Part shown: positions 13,790 to 25,874 of the stretch, piece after piece
How positions within the stretch are numbered: the first letter of the stretch is position 1
How the letters are laid out: each line of letters starts with the position of its first letter
Source of the DNA: Solea solea
Lineage: Eukaryota > Chordata > Actinopteri > Pleuronectiformes > Soleidae
Reading direction: 5' to 3'
DNA: 64,000 nt
NCBI RefSeq assembly: GCF_958295425.1
Contig: NC_081150.1
Location: forward strand, 6,881,001-6,945,000
Made by a program: the position numbers and the translations under genes
The notes under the pieces: model-generated
What the model was told of the DNA's origin: nothing
Seen by the model: the letters and a program-made list of their open reading frames with translations, nothing else
Databases searched by the model: none

Positions 13790-16680
13790 ATCTTTGCAGA
13801 CTTGTGCCACAGAGGAGTGCTGACAGAGACCTGGCTCGGCAAACTGCTGCAGAACCAGAACAACAAGAGGCTAACCCAAACAAGGACCAGTAGAACCAGA
13901 GAAACCCAGCTCGGCCAGGGTCAGACAGTGCATCTCACCACGGAACAGTGAAGGAGGTTGACGGTGCATAACCTCTCACCATCCACCATTTGCCTGAGCC
14001 AGCTCTGCGAACACACGCTTGGAAAACAGCTTTGCAGGCATTCCTGCCTAATTGTACATTTGTCCTCTTTCAAAGGGAAGAAGTGTTAGGCCAGATACAA
14101 AGAATCTTGGGATAGGGCGATAGGGCCAGCATCCGTCCTTAGCCTCCTGAGGGCTATTTAAAGGTACAGTAGGCTGTATTTTCCGCCGCACAGTGAGGCA
14201 CCCACCCTTCCGCCTGGTTCCATATTGGAACCAGATGCTGCTGGATGCGAGGCCCCACTAATTTAAGTGGACAGGGCAGATGGAAGCGACTCGCCCTGCA
14301 TGCATACCACCCCCTGTTGGCTTTCATGTGATGAAAAATCTCTGCAGTATTGCGGGGGAGGTCCACGCTGTGGTGCACACGTGCACCATACACACACACA
14401 TATTATTACAGCATGAATACACATTGACATATGCACATGATCTTGTACATTAAGTAAATACTGTGATCTACCACAGAGACATAGCAGCAAAAACACATAC
14501 ACGCAAGCACTCTGAGTTTTCATTGGAGAAAAAGGAATGAGACAATTGTACAAATCAGGATTAGTTTTTGCTGAGACTGATCGGTATTCCTCCTAAATGT
14601 AATGATGAAAAACACAGTCTGTCATGTACATTTAAGTCAATTACTTCTTTTTCATCATTACTGCGCTTAGATTGATTATTTTGTTTTGACAAAAAAAGTT
14701 CTGTGACCTTGGTTGATGCAGGTTGAAGCATTTATATCGTAAAATCACATCTTCAATATCTTTCCCCATGTTTTCTCACAGGTTTTCCATCAGCTCAAAC
14801 ATAGCTGATCGCCACATGGCAGGAGTATTGTCAAAAAGATTGAACTAGAATAAGAGTTACATATCTGATCCTCGTTCTGTGAATTCTGATCGACTGCCAG
14901 AGTTCTCCGTTACTCTAGATCTTGAGGATAAGATTCTTCAGGGACACCCTTTTTTGATTATCTTTTTCATTTTCCAAAATTGCATTACTCACAAACCCAA
15001 GCCAATATAAAGAGCTGCCTGTGGTGTTCATCAAGAATTCTTAGAGCCATAGTTATATGTGTCACTGTTCTCTATTGTATACTTAAAGTGTTCAGTTAAT
15101 GTTAGAAAGAAAAAAAAAGGTCTCTGGCAGAAAGTTTTTGACAGTATCAGAAAATATGTGATACTGTTGGCAAGCATGATATGAGTTCTTTGGCAGCTTG
15201 TTCCCAAAATGTGATATTAGATTTCATTCAAAAATTGAATTTATACAGAAAATCTTGTGCTCTACTCAACAGAAAAAACACCCCCCACTGTGTTTCTCTG
15301 CCTCATTTACATTAAATGACTGAGCTCTCATCTCTTTTTTTCACAGCTACATATCATGCCGAATATCTCCACAAGCTGGAAAGGAAGAACTAAAGCCCCG
15401 TCTGCAAACTCTCATCACCTGGTAGGAAGACACTAATGTGGGGCTAAGCCTGTAACTCTATCCCACCATAAATTACAACAGCACCTAGCAACCATAAGAA
15501 CTATTGTATTGTTCCTCGTCGTGTGTAAGTGTGTGTCTGCATTTGTGTGTGTGCAAGCAGTGTGAACACGTTTGTGTACCTATGTGTACGTCTGCATAAG
15601 AAATTGCCTTCCATAGAGTGTCCTTTGTGTGTGGAGGTGACAGGTAATTGAGTCAAAGAGGATGGAGGAATTGTGGCTGGGAAGCAATTTGAAACGTTGC
15701 AAGGGTTTAGAGCCAAACCCTCCCTGATGGTTAATTGCTGTGTGACACATCCGCATGCCGTCCCTTTGCTGAATTTAACATGGCATGAAATGGAAATGTA
15801 ATGCTTTTATTTAAAAAGAAAAAAAATACACTTTTTATAACAAGCAACTGTTTTTAAAGTTTTTATGATTTAATTTTTATATTTCTTTTACTCTTTTCTG
15901 TGATAATCTCAGCATAGTAATTGCGAAGGCAATACGGTGACCAGTCAGCATAGTGTCATTGTACCAACAGTCACTTACACAAACCTGTTTTCTCATCCCT
16001 TGGGATCATCTGGTGAATGGACACTGTGAAGAGAAAACTTGAGATTGGACAGGAAATTTCCTCTTTGATAGCGCGTGTTTGTTTAGCTGCACTCGGTTGA
16101 CCTGTGTTGACCTATCTCCTCAAGCTCAGCAGTCCACAGCCAAAGCCCTGCTTCGCACCCAAAGCCGTCCGCCAACAAAACAAAATTTACTACGCTGCTT
16201 TACAGCATTGAACACGTAAATGAAAACCTCACCTAAACCGTTTTCTATGTTAGGGACAGGGAATGTGTACATTATTAAACAGGTATCCAGGAAAGCAAGA
16301 GTGAACAACAACTTTATTTTGACTTTTTGCAGTTTTATAAAATGCATTAAAATAGATGATATAGCATTGGTGCTATCAAGTGCTGGTGAAGCAGCATTAT
16401 ACTTGAATCTGATCTCCTTGTATTTGAGCTAGTGTATGACTACCGAATCTGTTAGTCCATTATGGAATTTCAGTGCATATAAGATCAAAGTGTTAGGAAT
16501 CCCCCTCTGTGTGTACAGTAAATACAGTATGTTGAATTAAATGTCATTATATGACTGACTTTCCTGGCCAAGCCCACTGCTGGTCATTCATTCTGGGTTA
16601 ATGTTTGGTCGACGCTGAATCCCTCTGTCAAGAATTGGTGCACCTTTTGCCCAAGGGTCCCGAGTGCAGCACAGCAATGC

Positions 16681-16704
16681 ACACACACACACACACACAC
16701 ACAC
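16681..16704. repeat. (AC)n microsatellite
   Basis: Twelve AC units, followed a few bases on by further short AC runs (to about 16721). Confidence 0.95.
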
Positions 16705-18791
16705 AAACATGCACACACACATAGATTTATACATATGTGCATTAAGGAACACACACAAACACAGAGGGGTTAAGGGGTTGCTTTGTTATCATGCAGGTGC
16801 CCTGTGGCTGTGATTAGGCGTTGTTTTCACTATCCCTCTAGTGTCCTAAAGCTTAGCAAGATGTCACAGCTATGGCAGGAATGCTCGCGCAGAGAGGCCA
16901 AGAGGGGGTCACAGCTAGGATGTAAACATCAACATTTTCTTTCTTAAAAGGATTTAGGCACACTTTAAGGGGAAAAAGGTCCACCACTGCACAAAGCCTG
17001 ATCCCTAACTCCGCACCTGGCCTTAGGCGCAGACCTAAAACCAGCTTACCTCCACTTAATCCTTCACTTGAAACCATTTGTGGGGCACAAAACTGACCTT
17101 AGATCAGCATCTCAGTGTGGCCTAGGCTTTGTCAACACTGGGTTGTTGCTGCGTGTAGGGATTGGGAGAAGGGCTTTAGCTACAGATTGCTATCAGAGCA
17201 GACAGGAGTTTTACACCCTCTCTGGAGCTGTGCCATAGTGGCCCACAGACAATAGACCCTTTGTGAATTGCTGATTGGCAGACCTACTTATAACAAACGC
17301 GCTAAATGGCAAAGTCACAGTGGGAGGGGCAGGGTTCTGATAAATCCTGGTTTTCATTTAGACTACAATGATGTGTTTTGCTTTGTCTAAAGATGTCAGT
17401 ATTGAAATTATACTTGGACATTGTGTAATATAACGATGATTAGGGAAAAGCCATATAGGCAAGCTATGACTATGAAAACATGAAAAAAGCTGACCAAACT
17501 CTTCTCTGACCCAGCTGTGTGAATATGGTCTGAATTAGCCCCACCATCTCCCCAGAGGATGAGCTGTAATGATGCAAATTTAGGGCCTTTCTGACAAGAC
17601 CTTGACACTTGATATGTTGGTCAACTTCCCGTTCCATGTTAGTTTTACCAAGCCATAAATATTGAGTCCACGGGGACAAGTGGAAAGAAAAGAAAAGAAA
17701 AAACAAGGAGAGAGACAAGGAGATTGGGTTGAATCGTTTGACTCTGTTCTGTTGTAGTGTTACAGACCTGCAGCCCCATCTACTGTTGCACCACACAATA
17801 GAAGCTGAAGTTGCCTAGAAGCACAGATGTCTGGGATGAGAATGTGTCTTAACCAAAGCAATGCCCCAGCTGGGAGGGAAGTGGTCAAATGAAAAGCAAT
17901 CAATTTCGGCTGGGCATTTCTTTTTTGTTTGCCAAGTGTTGTTATTGCGCAGAACTGTACTGTTCAAATGAAGTTTCAGTTGCTCTTTCTCCCTCACTCG
18001 CTCAGTCTCTGCCTCAAACATGTGACCATGGTTATGCTAACACAGCATGAGATGTGAACCATTTTTAGGCTGCGGCCACAACCATGGCATCTGCAACCCT
18101 TTCACTGGCCTCATCTGGAAGTTGCAAAATCTGGATTCATGTGGCAAATTGATATATTTAAGTAAACACTAATTCAAACACAGAAAAGCAGGAGTTTTGT
18201 TTGCAAACCTGGAATAAAATACTGTTTGTTATTTTTTGTGACAACTGTTACGGTCGTGTGTTTACTTTCTTTGCTTGCGTGCGCTAATGTAAATAAAACA
18301 ACAACTGCTACCAGGTAGACACCCAAATGTGTATGGAGTGTGGTTAACCTGGCACCAAAACATCAACACAGTAAAAAACAGGCACCTTCCTTCATCTTGT
18401 TTGAATTCTAGTTACTGAGGATACATTTACTGCAGACAAACGAGTCCACTGAAACGCTGATGGGAGCCCCATATCTGTGTGTAAACAGAGCGATTACTAG
18501 TATTTGACAGTGGTTTGAAGTGGCTGTGTTTTTCTTCTGTGATCGTTTTGACATGTAGTTAATTAGCTCTTTCTGACAGAGTGAAACTGGCCCAGCTGTG
18601 GTTGTGCAGGTGAACAATGTCTTCTGCTTCCTGGCTGTGAAAGGGCTCTGTGTGGTCCTGGTTTCTTTACATCATACCCAAAAAGTGCACAGATTGCGAA
18701 ACCTGTCATACATGTTGCCATTTGATATTCAGGAATACTTAGCTGATTGTTGACATTACCAACTGACCTTTTTTTTGTTTTTGGTACCACA

Positions 18792-18818
18792 TGTGTGTGT
18801 GTGTGTGTGTGTGTGTAT
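18792..18818. repeat. (GT)n microsatellite
   Basis: About 13 uninterrupted TG units. Confidence 0.95.
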
Positions 18819-20239
18819 AAAGCTTCTGTTGAGGTGTATAGTGTCCACAGCTGTGAGGTAACTGTGCCTATAATCTGTCTCACCAGAACTGTGTAACCTG
18901 AGTTAGAGCAAGGTTAGAGGTCAGTTATTGAACTTGAATTACACTGGGAGAGGCCTCCCTCTGCTTCTCACCACTCCTCTCAGCCACCCCGTAGGGTTTG
19001 TTTGTTTTCTTTCCCAGTCTCTCCCAGAGCTTACCCAGTCCTCTGTAATGAGTATCTAATACACACCCTCAGACATGTTTACACTACATGTAAAAGCACT
19101 GGCTGTGTGATCTTATAACACACTCAGACATGTGTCAAAGTATATGCTGTGTGCGTATTGTTGTGTGCATGTATACGTATTCATGCATGTCTGCTCTTTC
19201 CTCATTCCAACTCCCACCCTCCATTTTCTCCATTTCTGAAGTCTGTTGCCTGAGGGGAAGAACACCTGCCAGTTTTTTTTTTCCCCTCCTCAATCTCAGA
19301 TAAGACAATAGAAGTAGTAGAGGTGTTTGGTTACAGACACAGAGCAAGGAATGAGACATATTAAAACCTCCACTGTCTCACTCAAGGTTGCTGCAACTCT
19401 CCAGGTGTGAATAATGTCAAAATAACACATTATTGTGTCAGCAGAGTCAGGTTTGAGAGAAAAAGAGCTCCAGAGTTTTTTAAACTCATAATTTGACCTG
19501 AAACACAGGCTGTGGGCCCCCTCTGCAAGCTGTTAAGTTTTTAACATATCGTTTTTCACTGCACATGTTCCGTGTTATGTTAGTTACCAGGAATTTGGAC
19601 TGAATGGACAATGAAGTTCCTGAACCTTGAGAGGATTATTTTTAATAGTAAGCAGAAGAAAGCCACCAGTGACATAGTAAGGTCACAGCGCACTCTGTTG
19701 GTGAACTCGCCACACTGTTCCATTTGCTTTAAAAGGTCCCAGAACAGCTTTGGTCTTTTTATAGGCAACAAACCACATCCCTGCTCCCTTTGAAGAGCTC
19801 GTATTCACTAAGTAGTAGTTAAGCTTGCCAGTACTTATGCAATATTTTATAAGTATGAGTGGTAGCGAGTCCCTTTGAACTGTAACCATTTATAATACCA
19901 AGCCTGATGGTCCCATAATACAAGAGTAAATAGGTTATACTCACATAATTAGCAGGGATGCCCATGAATTACTATTGAGTGGTTTCCCCTCGCACCAGGT
20001 GGATATGAGGAACAGTCAGAATCACTTGGCTTCAGAGTATTTAAATCTTGGCTCTGCTTGTTGTCAGATACCCAACTTTCGGTAGTTTGATTTTACACAC
20101 TCTTAAGGCCATACAAGTATAAACTCATATGTAAGCAGTAATCATGCTACTGTTCTCTCAAACCACTCAGCAAAGCAGGCTTGAAACAATAAAGTCAATA
20201 AAGTGTTGACCAATAAATGTATATAGTTAAAAGTTTCAA

Positions 20240-20460
20240 GTTTGTTAGGTTTTGCAGTTAGGACCCCAAAGCAGAGACAAAATAACCAAAAATGATTTGC
20301 CTGACCATGATGACTTGGAGTTCATTGTCCAAAAAGAAAAATAAAGGCAGGCAGAGGTGGCAGGAGGCTGGCCTGCACGCACAAGACAACACAGAAGGAA
20401 TACAAAAAGCTGAAGGCTGACAAGGAAGCCTGCAAAAAGCAATAATTACAAACATCCTGA
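20240..20460. repeat. Degenerate interspersed repeat, related to 55250-55760
   Basis: TTAGGACCCCAAAGCAGAGAC (about 20259-20279) resembles GAACCCCAAAATGCAGACAC near 55251. Both are followed by A/C-rich, GT-poor sequence with repeated AAACAA and AAGGCA words and an AAGCTGxAGGCTGAC-like block. This style matches a dispersed repeat common in teleost genomes. The superfamily is not assigned and the ends are not resolved. Confidence 0.5.
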
Positions 20461-20479
20461 GATGCAAAAAATTAAAAAA

Positions 20480-20880
20480 AGAAGCTGTCTATGAATGTAA
20501 TCATTCAACCAGGTCACAGTCATCTTCAGAAGGTAGTTTGAAGACGTCTCACCTGTCATTCGAGAGAAAAGAACCGGTATTTAGCCTCTGTAGTCTGGAA
20601 ACCTTGAGAGACGATAAGTTAAACAACGTCGGTCATTCACACCCCCCCGACCCAGTTTCAGGTTGTTCGTTTCTACTGAGTCAAGGTGTTAAGGAAGGTC
20701 GTTATGGTCACCTGAGAGACAGAGTATTGGAGTTCCCCTTTGTTGTTCTGTGTCGTTTTGTTTTCCCTAATGAAAAGATCAGGGCAATCGTAATGACATT
20801 GCACTGCACATTATTTGGAGGTTGATGCAGAAAAGAAACCAGGTGTGCCTTGTCAGCTGCCTCGGCTACAGTTAGCCACG
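20480..20880 (-). mobile_element. Probable 3' end of a retroelement, minus orientation
   Basis: The block GAAGACGTCTCACCTGTCAT (20539-20558), followed by a GAGAGAAAAGAACCGGTATT stretch, resembles the reverse complement of the well-known teleost retroelement tail that reads as a dispersed 'gatgagaggtgaaacgtctt' motif ahead of a truncated 3' end. No reverse transcriptase or endonuclease frame survives here, so only a 3' stub is present. The class (Penelope-like or other non-LTR) is a guess from memory. Confidence 0.45.
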
Positions 20881-23800
20881 CCCCTCCCTGCAAGATGAAA
20901 CGGGCCGAGAGAAACAACAAAGTTTATATAATATAGTCTTTATTAGAGATTGTATTGAAATTTTACAATGTCTCAAGGGAATTATTGGAATTTCCATTTC
21001 ATTTACTATAATAGAGACGCTAAAAATAAACAATCCTGTAAGTGGCTCTTACAGTTTTGTCCCTGTCAAATTTCAATGACACTTCAAATAACAGCTTGAA
21101 AATGCAAATCTATTGTATGATTAAGGTTATGTTTTATATATCCCGTGCATGTTATTGAGAAGGTATTTGGGGAGGAAAAAAAGTAGAAGAGTATGGTGTT
21201 AAACCCCCCCATACGTGCACTGATGAGATTGAACCACAAGATGCTGCTAATGTACTGTCTTCAATCTGCATCATGCTGTATGGGTTCATAAAGAGGACAA
21301 TGCAGGTATCGGCATAGAGAGACCCCGTGCCAGGTCCAGAGACTTCATATACTGCAGTCCCTCACACTCTTGCTACATCACATCTTAAAAAAACAGATAT
21401 TGACCTTGAAATAAAAAGGTCTTTCAGGTTGATATAATTTTAGATAAGAGAGTTTTAACGTCTTATTCACAACAACCCCTTTTCATCGAGTGCCAGTCTG
21501 TTTGAAGTTTCACAGCTCAGCTTATCAAAAAAGGGATTTTCCCATATTATGTAGGATAATTATTGTTCATTCCTGGCATCTAAAGATAAGTGATACAAGC
21601 AGCTGTTGATGTCTGAAGGTGAAAGGGCAGAGAGGCATGCAGGTGGACTTTGGCCTATAATTTAGTGTAGTTAACAGTGTGCTAAAGGTGTTGCTTGGGA
21701 GAGATCTGGACTTAATATTGCTAATGAAGGCACCAGCAGGCAGCCATTTGAGAACACCTGTTCCTCATCATGCCCACACTCTGTTTATTCTTTCATGTAC
21801 ATAAGAGGCAAAAAAAAAACCTTACTTTGTTGGATGTTGCATGTTGGATATTCACTGTGCTGATGACACCGCTGACCACTGACCTCAATGAAATATTGAT
21901 CCCTTTAGATGAACTCAGGGGGTCCTTGTTTGGTCAGTAAATTGTGCTGAAGGTCAAATCTATCTTGATGAAACTGGCCTCCACACACAGCGACAAATTA
22001 CCAAATGGAAGTGGGCAACTGCCTTTGGGCCCCATGTGTGGTGATTGTACTACTAATATAATTAATTACCCTTGTTTGTCTGACTAAATGTACAAATAAA
22101 TTGGAAGAATATATTAGCTTCCTTGTGTTTGACTTAATCATATACAGGGGTCCTGTATCACACTCTGAATGAATACCTTGGTGCACAGTCTGTCAAATTT
22201 CAAGTTTAATGTTGTTGCTGCTGGAACCATGCAGCGCAGGAATATATCTACACAAATAATGATGTGTGCGCAGCTTAATATCTCCTGACACCTTCGCCTC
22301 CTAAAGCAGCATCCACATTATTAGTTACAAAATAGGGAAAAAGAAAGTGACTATTGACATCTCGTATGGTTTTATTTCAGAAGCTCGGTGTCTCTTGGAA
22401 TGAAGACAAAAAGGAAATTTCTCGTGTTTTAATATTCTGACAATTTCTCCTTGTACTGGAGGCCTTTGCCTTTGAGAATGCAGCGGCTGGTTTTAGATTT
22501 GGCTGGTACCTCAGGTCTGATAGGAAGACTAATAATGGATATCAAAGTCTGAGGCATGGGTGGAAAAACAATGACTCACCGTTTGTGGCTCTGCTCTGGT
22601 ATGATGGTATACTGTCTATACTGTATGCTGTTCTTACTGAATACATGCTTCTTTGGAATTATTGACTTTTAATTTCACTAATTTTTCTCACTCACTCACT
22701 CACTCACACACTCACTCACAGACACATACACACTGGAATCCCTCACTGACTTCACCAATCTCCAGTCACTGAGCTCCTTTCTGAGGCCTGGTCTCCAAAC
22801 TGTCACTTTTAATCAATCATTAATGACAGGCGGCAAACTCAAACAGACTCCTATTACGACTGACATGAGAAGGGGCCGGTCACAATTTGACAGGTCCGAC
22901 TCATCTGACACATTTGACTGTCAGCACCGGCCATTGACTGACCACAAACACAGAGGTGGGGCGGGGGGGTGCTTGGAGGGCTTGAATAGGCTTCAGTCTC
23001 CTTTTGGAAGTGGCAGAAAATAACCAGTGTGGGTGGTACAATGCCCAGAGGGCTTCTATGTCTTATTGAACAAGAAAGTTAAACTAAAAAAAAAAAAAGT
23101 CCTTAAGGCAGTGACGCATTCTTGACTCACAGAACTTTGAAGAAGTAAAAATGCCCACAGTCGTGTATGGGCACTGAAACATAAATAAGCATCTATTCCA
23201 GCTGATGGGTGTGGATGGTTTTCTTATTTTCTCCCATAGCTGTCTTTTGCTGTTTGCCACAATTCCATCCTGTATCCACCTCTGGGTGCAGAGTCTACAG
23301 CTATTTCAGATTGCCAGGCTGATGTGACTCAGATGTGGTTTTTAGTTTGTTTTGTTTGTTTTTTTGCTTTTGTGACTCAGATCTGAATTTTTTTCAAGTC
23401 TGTGTGGACAAATAAATCTGATGGTCAGTTCTGATCTGTGTGTGTGTGCAAAAGCAAGTCCCCGTAATGTAAATGATAACAAGGTGAAGACATGTTGTGT
23501 GGTTAGGATGGGGTGCGGTTAAGGGTTAGGTCAGTAGTAGTTGGGATTAAGTTTAGAATAAGTCTACAAAAAAATTAATGTAAGTCAATGTCTTCTGATG
23601 TCAAGGAAACTAGACTGTGTGTGTGTACATTGAGCTTGTCAGGAGCAGTAGTCCTCATGGAGATGTTACTGATGAACATGCACAAAGGTGTCTGTGTATC
23701 ACTCACGTGTGCTGTCTTATATACTCATTATCACCTTAATTTCATATGCAAGACCCTTCGTCAAATCTGAACGGAAGTGAATCAGAATTGATTCAGAATT

Positions 23801-24565
23801 GAATGTGTGACTGATGAGCTGAACGTAGTCTTCTGTACGTGATCTTGAGATGATTGAGAACGGTCATACCAGAAACCATATGGCTGCGTGTGATTAAGCC
23901 ATACAACAATGGAGCGGAGTTAAATTGGCTGCAATAGCTTTCATCTCTGACCCTTCTCCCTCTACAACTCTGAGCAGTCTCACAGATAGCACGTTTTCTG
24001 TCGTTATTCATGATGCATGTATGGAAAAAGGCATCATGACACTTGAATGTGAATTGTCAAATCTGCATCTGTATTGAATCGTAGTTGAACATTAAGCTGG
24101 TAATGTGAGAATAACTACAAATTCTCAGAGTTTCTCTTCTATACACAAAGTGGTCATCAATCCCTCAATGATAGCTCTGATCCTGCAGGGCTTCTGAGTC
24201 CAGTGAGAACTGCCATCAGTTCTATCTTCAATAGTTTGTAACAAAATGCTGATGCTGCTGATGGATTTTCACTCACTATAGTTTTACCTTGTGTATCCTT
24301 CACAACAACCTACAAGCAATAATGTATTTGTATCCCAAACATGCAACATTGTTAAACAAACTGAACTGTTGCGTGCACTTGCTCTGAGAATGACATCATT
24401 CCAAGTTTTTCCTCACAAGCCTGATCCCCTGCGTCTCACCCACTCCAAGCTTGGGGCCATTGGGTATTGCCTCGGACGCACGGAGGCGCTAGATCACTTC
24501 AGGCATCGATCCTGTCCCTGCATTGACTTGCACAATTTGAAACCAGACGTGCCACTCATTCAGAT
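20881..24565. other. Upstream non-coding stretch, no gene recognised
   Basis: This 3.7-kb stretch leads to the plcb1 promoter. I see no exon. It holds the CTCA repeat listed separately, an A-rich run near 23086-23098, and a stretch at 23310-23440 with ACTCAGAT words that faintly resembles 30735-30850. The proximal few hundred bases could carry promoter elements, but none stands out. Confidence 0.5.
22687..22720. repeat. (CTCA)n tetranucleotide repeat
   Basis: Eight or so CTCA units with one CACA variant. Confidence 0.95.
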
Positions 24566-24718
24566 CCCCCCCCCCAACCACCCTTTTCTACGCGTCTTCT
24601 CTCTGGCTGCGTGTCGCTCAGTCAGTCCAGTCCGGCAGTGTACCCGCTCTGCTGCGCCTGCGTCCGCCTCCACTGCTCTCCAAAGCCGAGACGCGCCACC
24701 GCCGCCGTCAGTGCGGGC

Positions 24719-24742
24719 ATGTCATACTGGCAGCAGCAGTAG
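24719..24742 (+). other. Upstream ORF 1 in plcb1 leader (7 codons)
   Basis: An ATG in the presumed 5' UTR opens a frame encoding MSYWQQQ and then stops at TAG. It is wholly upstream of the main start, so ribosomes could re-initiate after it. Whether it is in the mRNA depends on the unmapped transcription start. Confidence 0.55.
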
Positions 24743-24818
24743 TGGGTTTCCGCCAGATCTGCTTTTGAGCAGATTACAAGAAGAGAGGAAGAATTAATAA
24801 GAGCAGAAGAGAGTGAAG

Positions 24819-24825
24819 TGACTCA
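24819..24825. promoter_or_regulatory. AP-1 (TRE) consensus, TGACTCA
   Basis: Exact TGA(C/G)TCA heptamer in the 5' UTR, 48 bases before the plcb1 ATG. A second exact copy (TGAGTCA) lies at 24860-24866. Jun/Fos-type bZIP binding is inferred from the motif alone. Confidence 0.45.
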
Positions 24826-24858
24826 TTTCTACCCCCAGCCGTGCGTCGAGAAGAGCAG

Positions 24859-24933
24859 ATGAGTCAATGGCAGGGGCACAGCCTGGAGTTCATGCGCTGC
24901 AGCTCAAGCCAGTGTCCGTGCCAGAGAGCCTGA
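24859..24933 (+). other. Upstream ORF 2 overlapping the plcb1 start (24 codons)
   Basis: An ATG eight bases before the plcb1 ATG, in a different frame, runs 24 codons to a TGA at 24931-24933 inside exon 1. Its context is weak (C at -3, A at +4). The main ATG is only moderate (T at -3, G at +4). Initiation at this ATG would bypass the plcb1 start, so this overlapping frame could damp translation. Confidence 0.55.
24860..24866. promoter_or_regulatory. AP-1 (TRE) consensus, TGAGTCA, abutting the ATG
   Basis: Exact TRE heptamer whose last base is the one before the plcb1 ATG. It pairs with the TGACTCA at 24819-24825, 41 bases upstream. Function is inferred from the motif. Confidence 0.4.
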
Positions 24934-24965
24934 GAAAGGGCAACAAATTTATGAAATGGGATGAT
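24867..24965 (+). CDS. plcb1: plcb1 coding exon 1 (residues 1-33), phospholipase C beta-1
   Basis: This exon encodes the N-terminus of phospholipase C beta-1, the Gq/G-beta-gamma-activated enzyme that cleaves PIP2 into IP3 and diacylglycerol at the plasma membrane. The frame opens [16 protein letters not shown] and ends in KFMKWDD. The [13 protein letters not shown] start is shared by vertebrate PLCB1 and PLCB3 as I remember them; KPV and the KWDD|DST junction favour PLCB1 over PLCB3 (which has EPP and KWDE there). PLCB4 begins quite differently. The residues lie just before and at the start of the PH domain. The start is supported by an in-frame TGA 48 bases upstream. The exon is exactly 33 codons and is followed by the donor GTAAGTAA, so the junction is phase 0. 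The 5' UTR continues directly upstream in the same exon. Confidence 0.94.
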
Positions 24966-25554
24966 GTAAGTAATGGCGAAAGAGACCGGCAGGGCTTTTC
25001 CTTTTTTTTCTTCCACTGTCCGATCGTTTCTGCATGATTTCTTTGCATGCATGTTCCACCACTGGTGGACTGTTTATTACAAAATCCATAGGTTACTCAT
25101 GCTAGTAGTGGAGTGTCTGACAGTGGCCGGCTGCCGTTGGCTCGCTGGTTAACATGCAACAGCTGTAGTGTCAGTTGGCATGTGCGTGTTTACAATAACG
25201 TGTCTCCTGTGTGTAAGTGAGTGAGCGCGTGCACGTGTGTGTATGTGTGTGTGTGAGAGAGAGAGTGTGCGCGCCGCTCATTAAATCAAATTAAACATTT
25301 GCAGGGAGCTCGCCCCTCCCCCTTCACTGGGAACCTTTTATCAATTAAATACAATTAATTAGTGTTTCACAGCTGTGTAACTACCAGGCAGGACTTCAAC
25401 AACCGTTGTGTTTTCCCCTCTTCCTTTTATTTCGTTATCACTCTTCCACAGTTATGACAGTCTACAGCTGTAGTGAAATGACCTTGATTAAAATTGATCG
25501 CACAGTGTGAAAACCTAATAGTTGTGACCTATTTACAGACAACTGCACCTTCCC

Positions 25555-25576
25555 CAACAACAACAACAACAACAAC
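25555..25576. repeat. (CAA)n trinucleotide repeat
   Basis: Seven CAA units. Confidence 0.93.
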
Positions 25577-25874
25577 ATATCATATCCTTGTTAACCATCC
25601 TTTTTTTATTTTTACACATCCAATAGACAATGATCATGTATCAGTTACTCTTAAAATGCAACAATATCGAGCTGGTTGTCCTTGTCACTATAATAGCTAT
25701 TTATATTCTGAAAGAAACTTTTCTGTGTTTTTTCTCTACATGCTTCCGTCTCATTGGAATAACTGCTTGAATTCCTTATTGTTTATTGTGAGAGAATCTG
25801 AATACGAGCACAGCCATCATTAATTAGTGGTATTGTTTTGAAAATTAAAATTCCCACCTGTGATTGTTGTGTTT

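Larger units (their letters stand above)
2501..20239. other. Upstream non-coding stretch, no gene recognised
   Basis: I find no exon with plausible splice borders and a recognisable protein. The longest open frame is about 152 codons on the minus strand at 11578-12036; it has low-complexity composition and no family resemblance, and a few frames of that length are expected by chance in 64 kb. The stretch contains the simple repeats listed separately, an A14 run at 6696-6709 and other homopolymers. Distal regulatory elements of plcb1 could be here, but nothing in the sequence alone proves one. Confidence 0.55.
24566..24866 (+). promoter_or_regulatory. CpG-rich proximal promoter and 5' UTR of plcb1
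   Basis: The region starts with a run of ten C (24566-24575). From 24581 to 24720 it has sixteen CpG dinucleotides in 140 bases, against a CpG-poor background on both sides, as expected of a vertebrate CpG-island promoter. No TATA box is evident. The transcription start cannot be placed exactly, but is probably within the CpG-dense part. An in-frame TGA at 24819-24821 lies upstream of the plcb1 ATG with no in-frame ATG between, which fixes the start codon at 24867 and shows that this region is untranslated. A 168-codon open frame crossing it (24291-24797) is in another frame and is a by-product of the GC-rich composition. Confidence 0.75.

Noticed and set aside
13668..13883. Signal-peptide-like minus-strand frame with a run of leucines
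   Set aside because: The leucine run is only the complement of the (GGA)n repeat at 13761-13789.
22687..22720. CTCA tandem units considered as CRISPR-like direct repeats
   Set aside because: Units are four bases with no spacers; it is a plain microsatellite in a vertebrate genome.
24291..24797. 168-codon open frame on the + strand just before plcb1
   Set aside because: It lies in the CpG-rich promoter/leader, has a proline/serine/arginine composition typical of GC-rich non-coding DNA, is not in the plcb1 frame, and resembles no protein I know.
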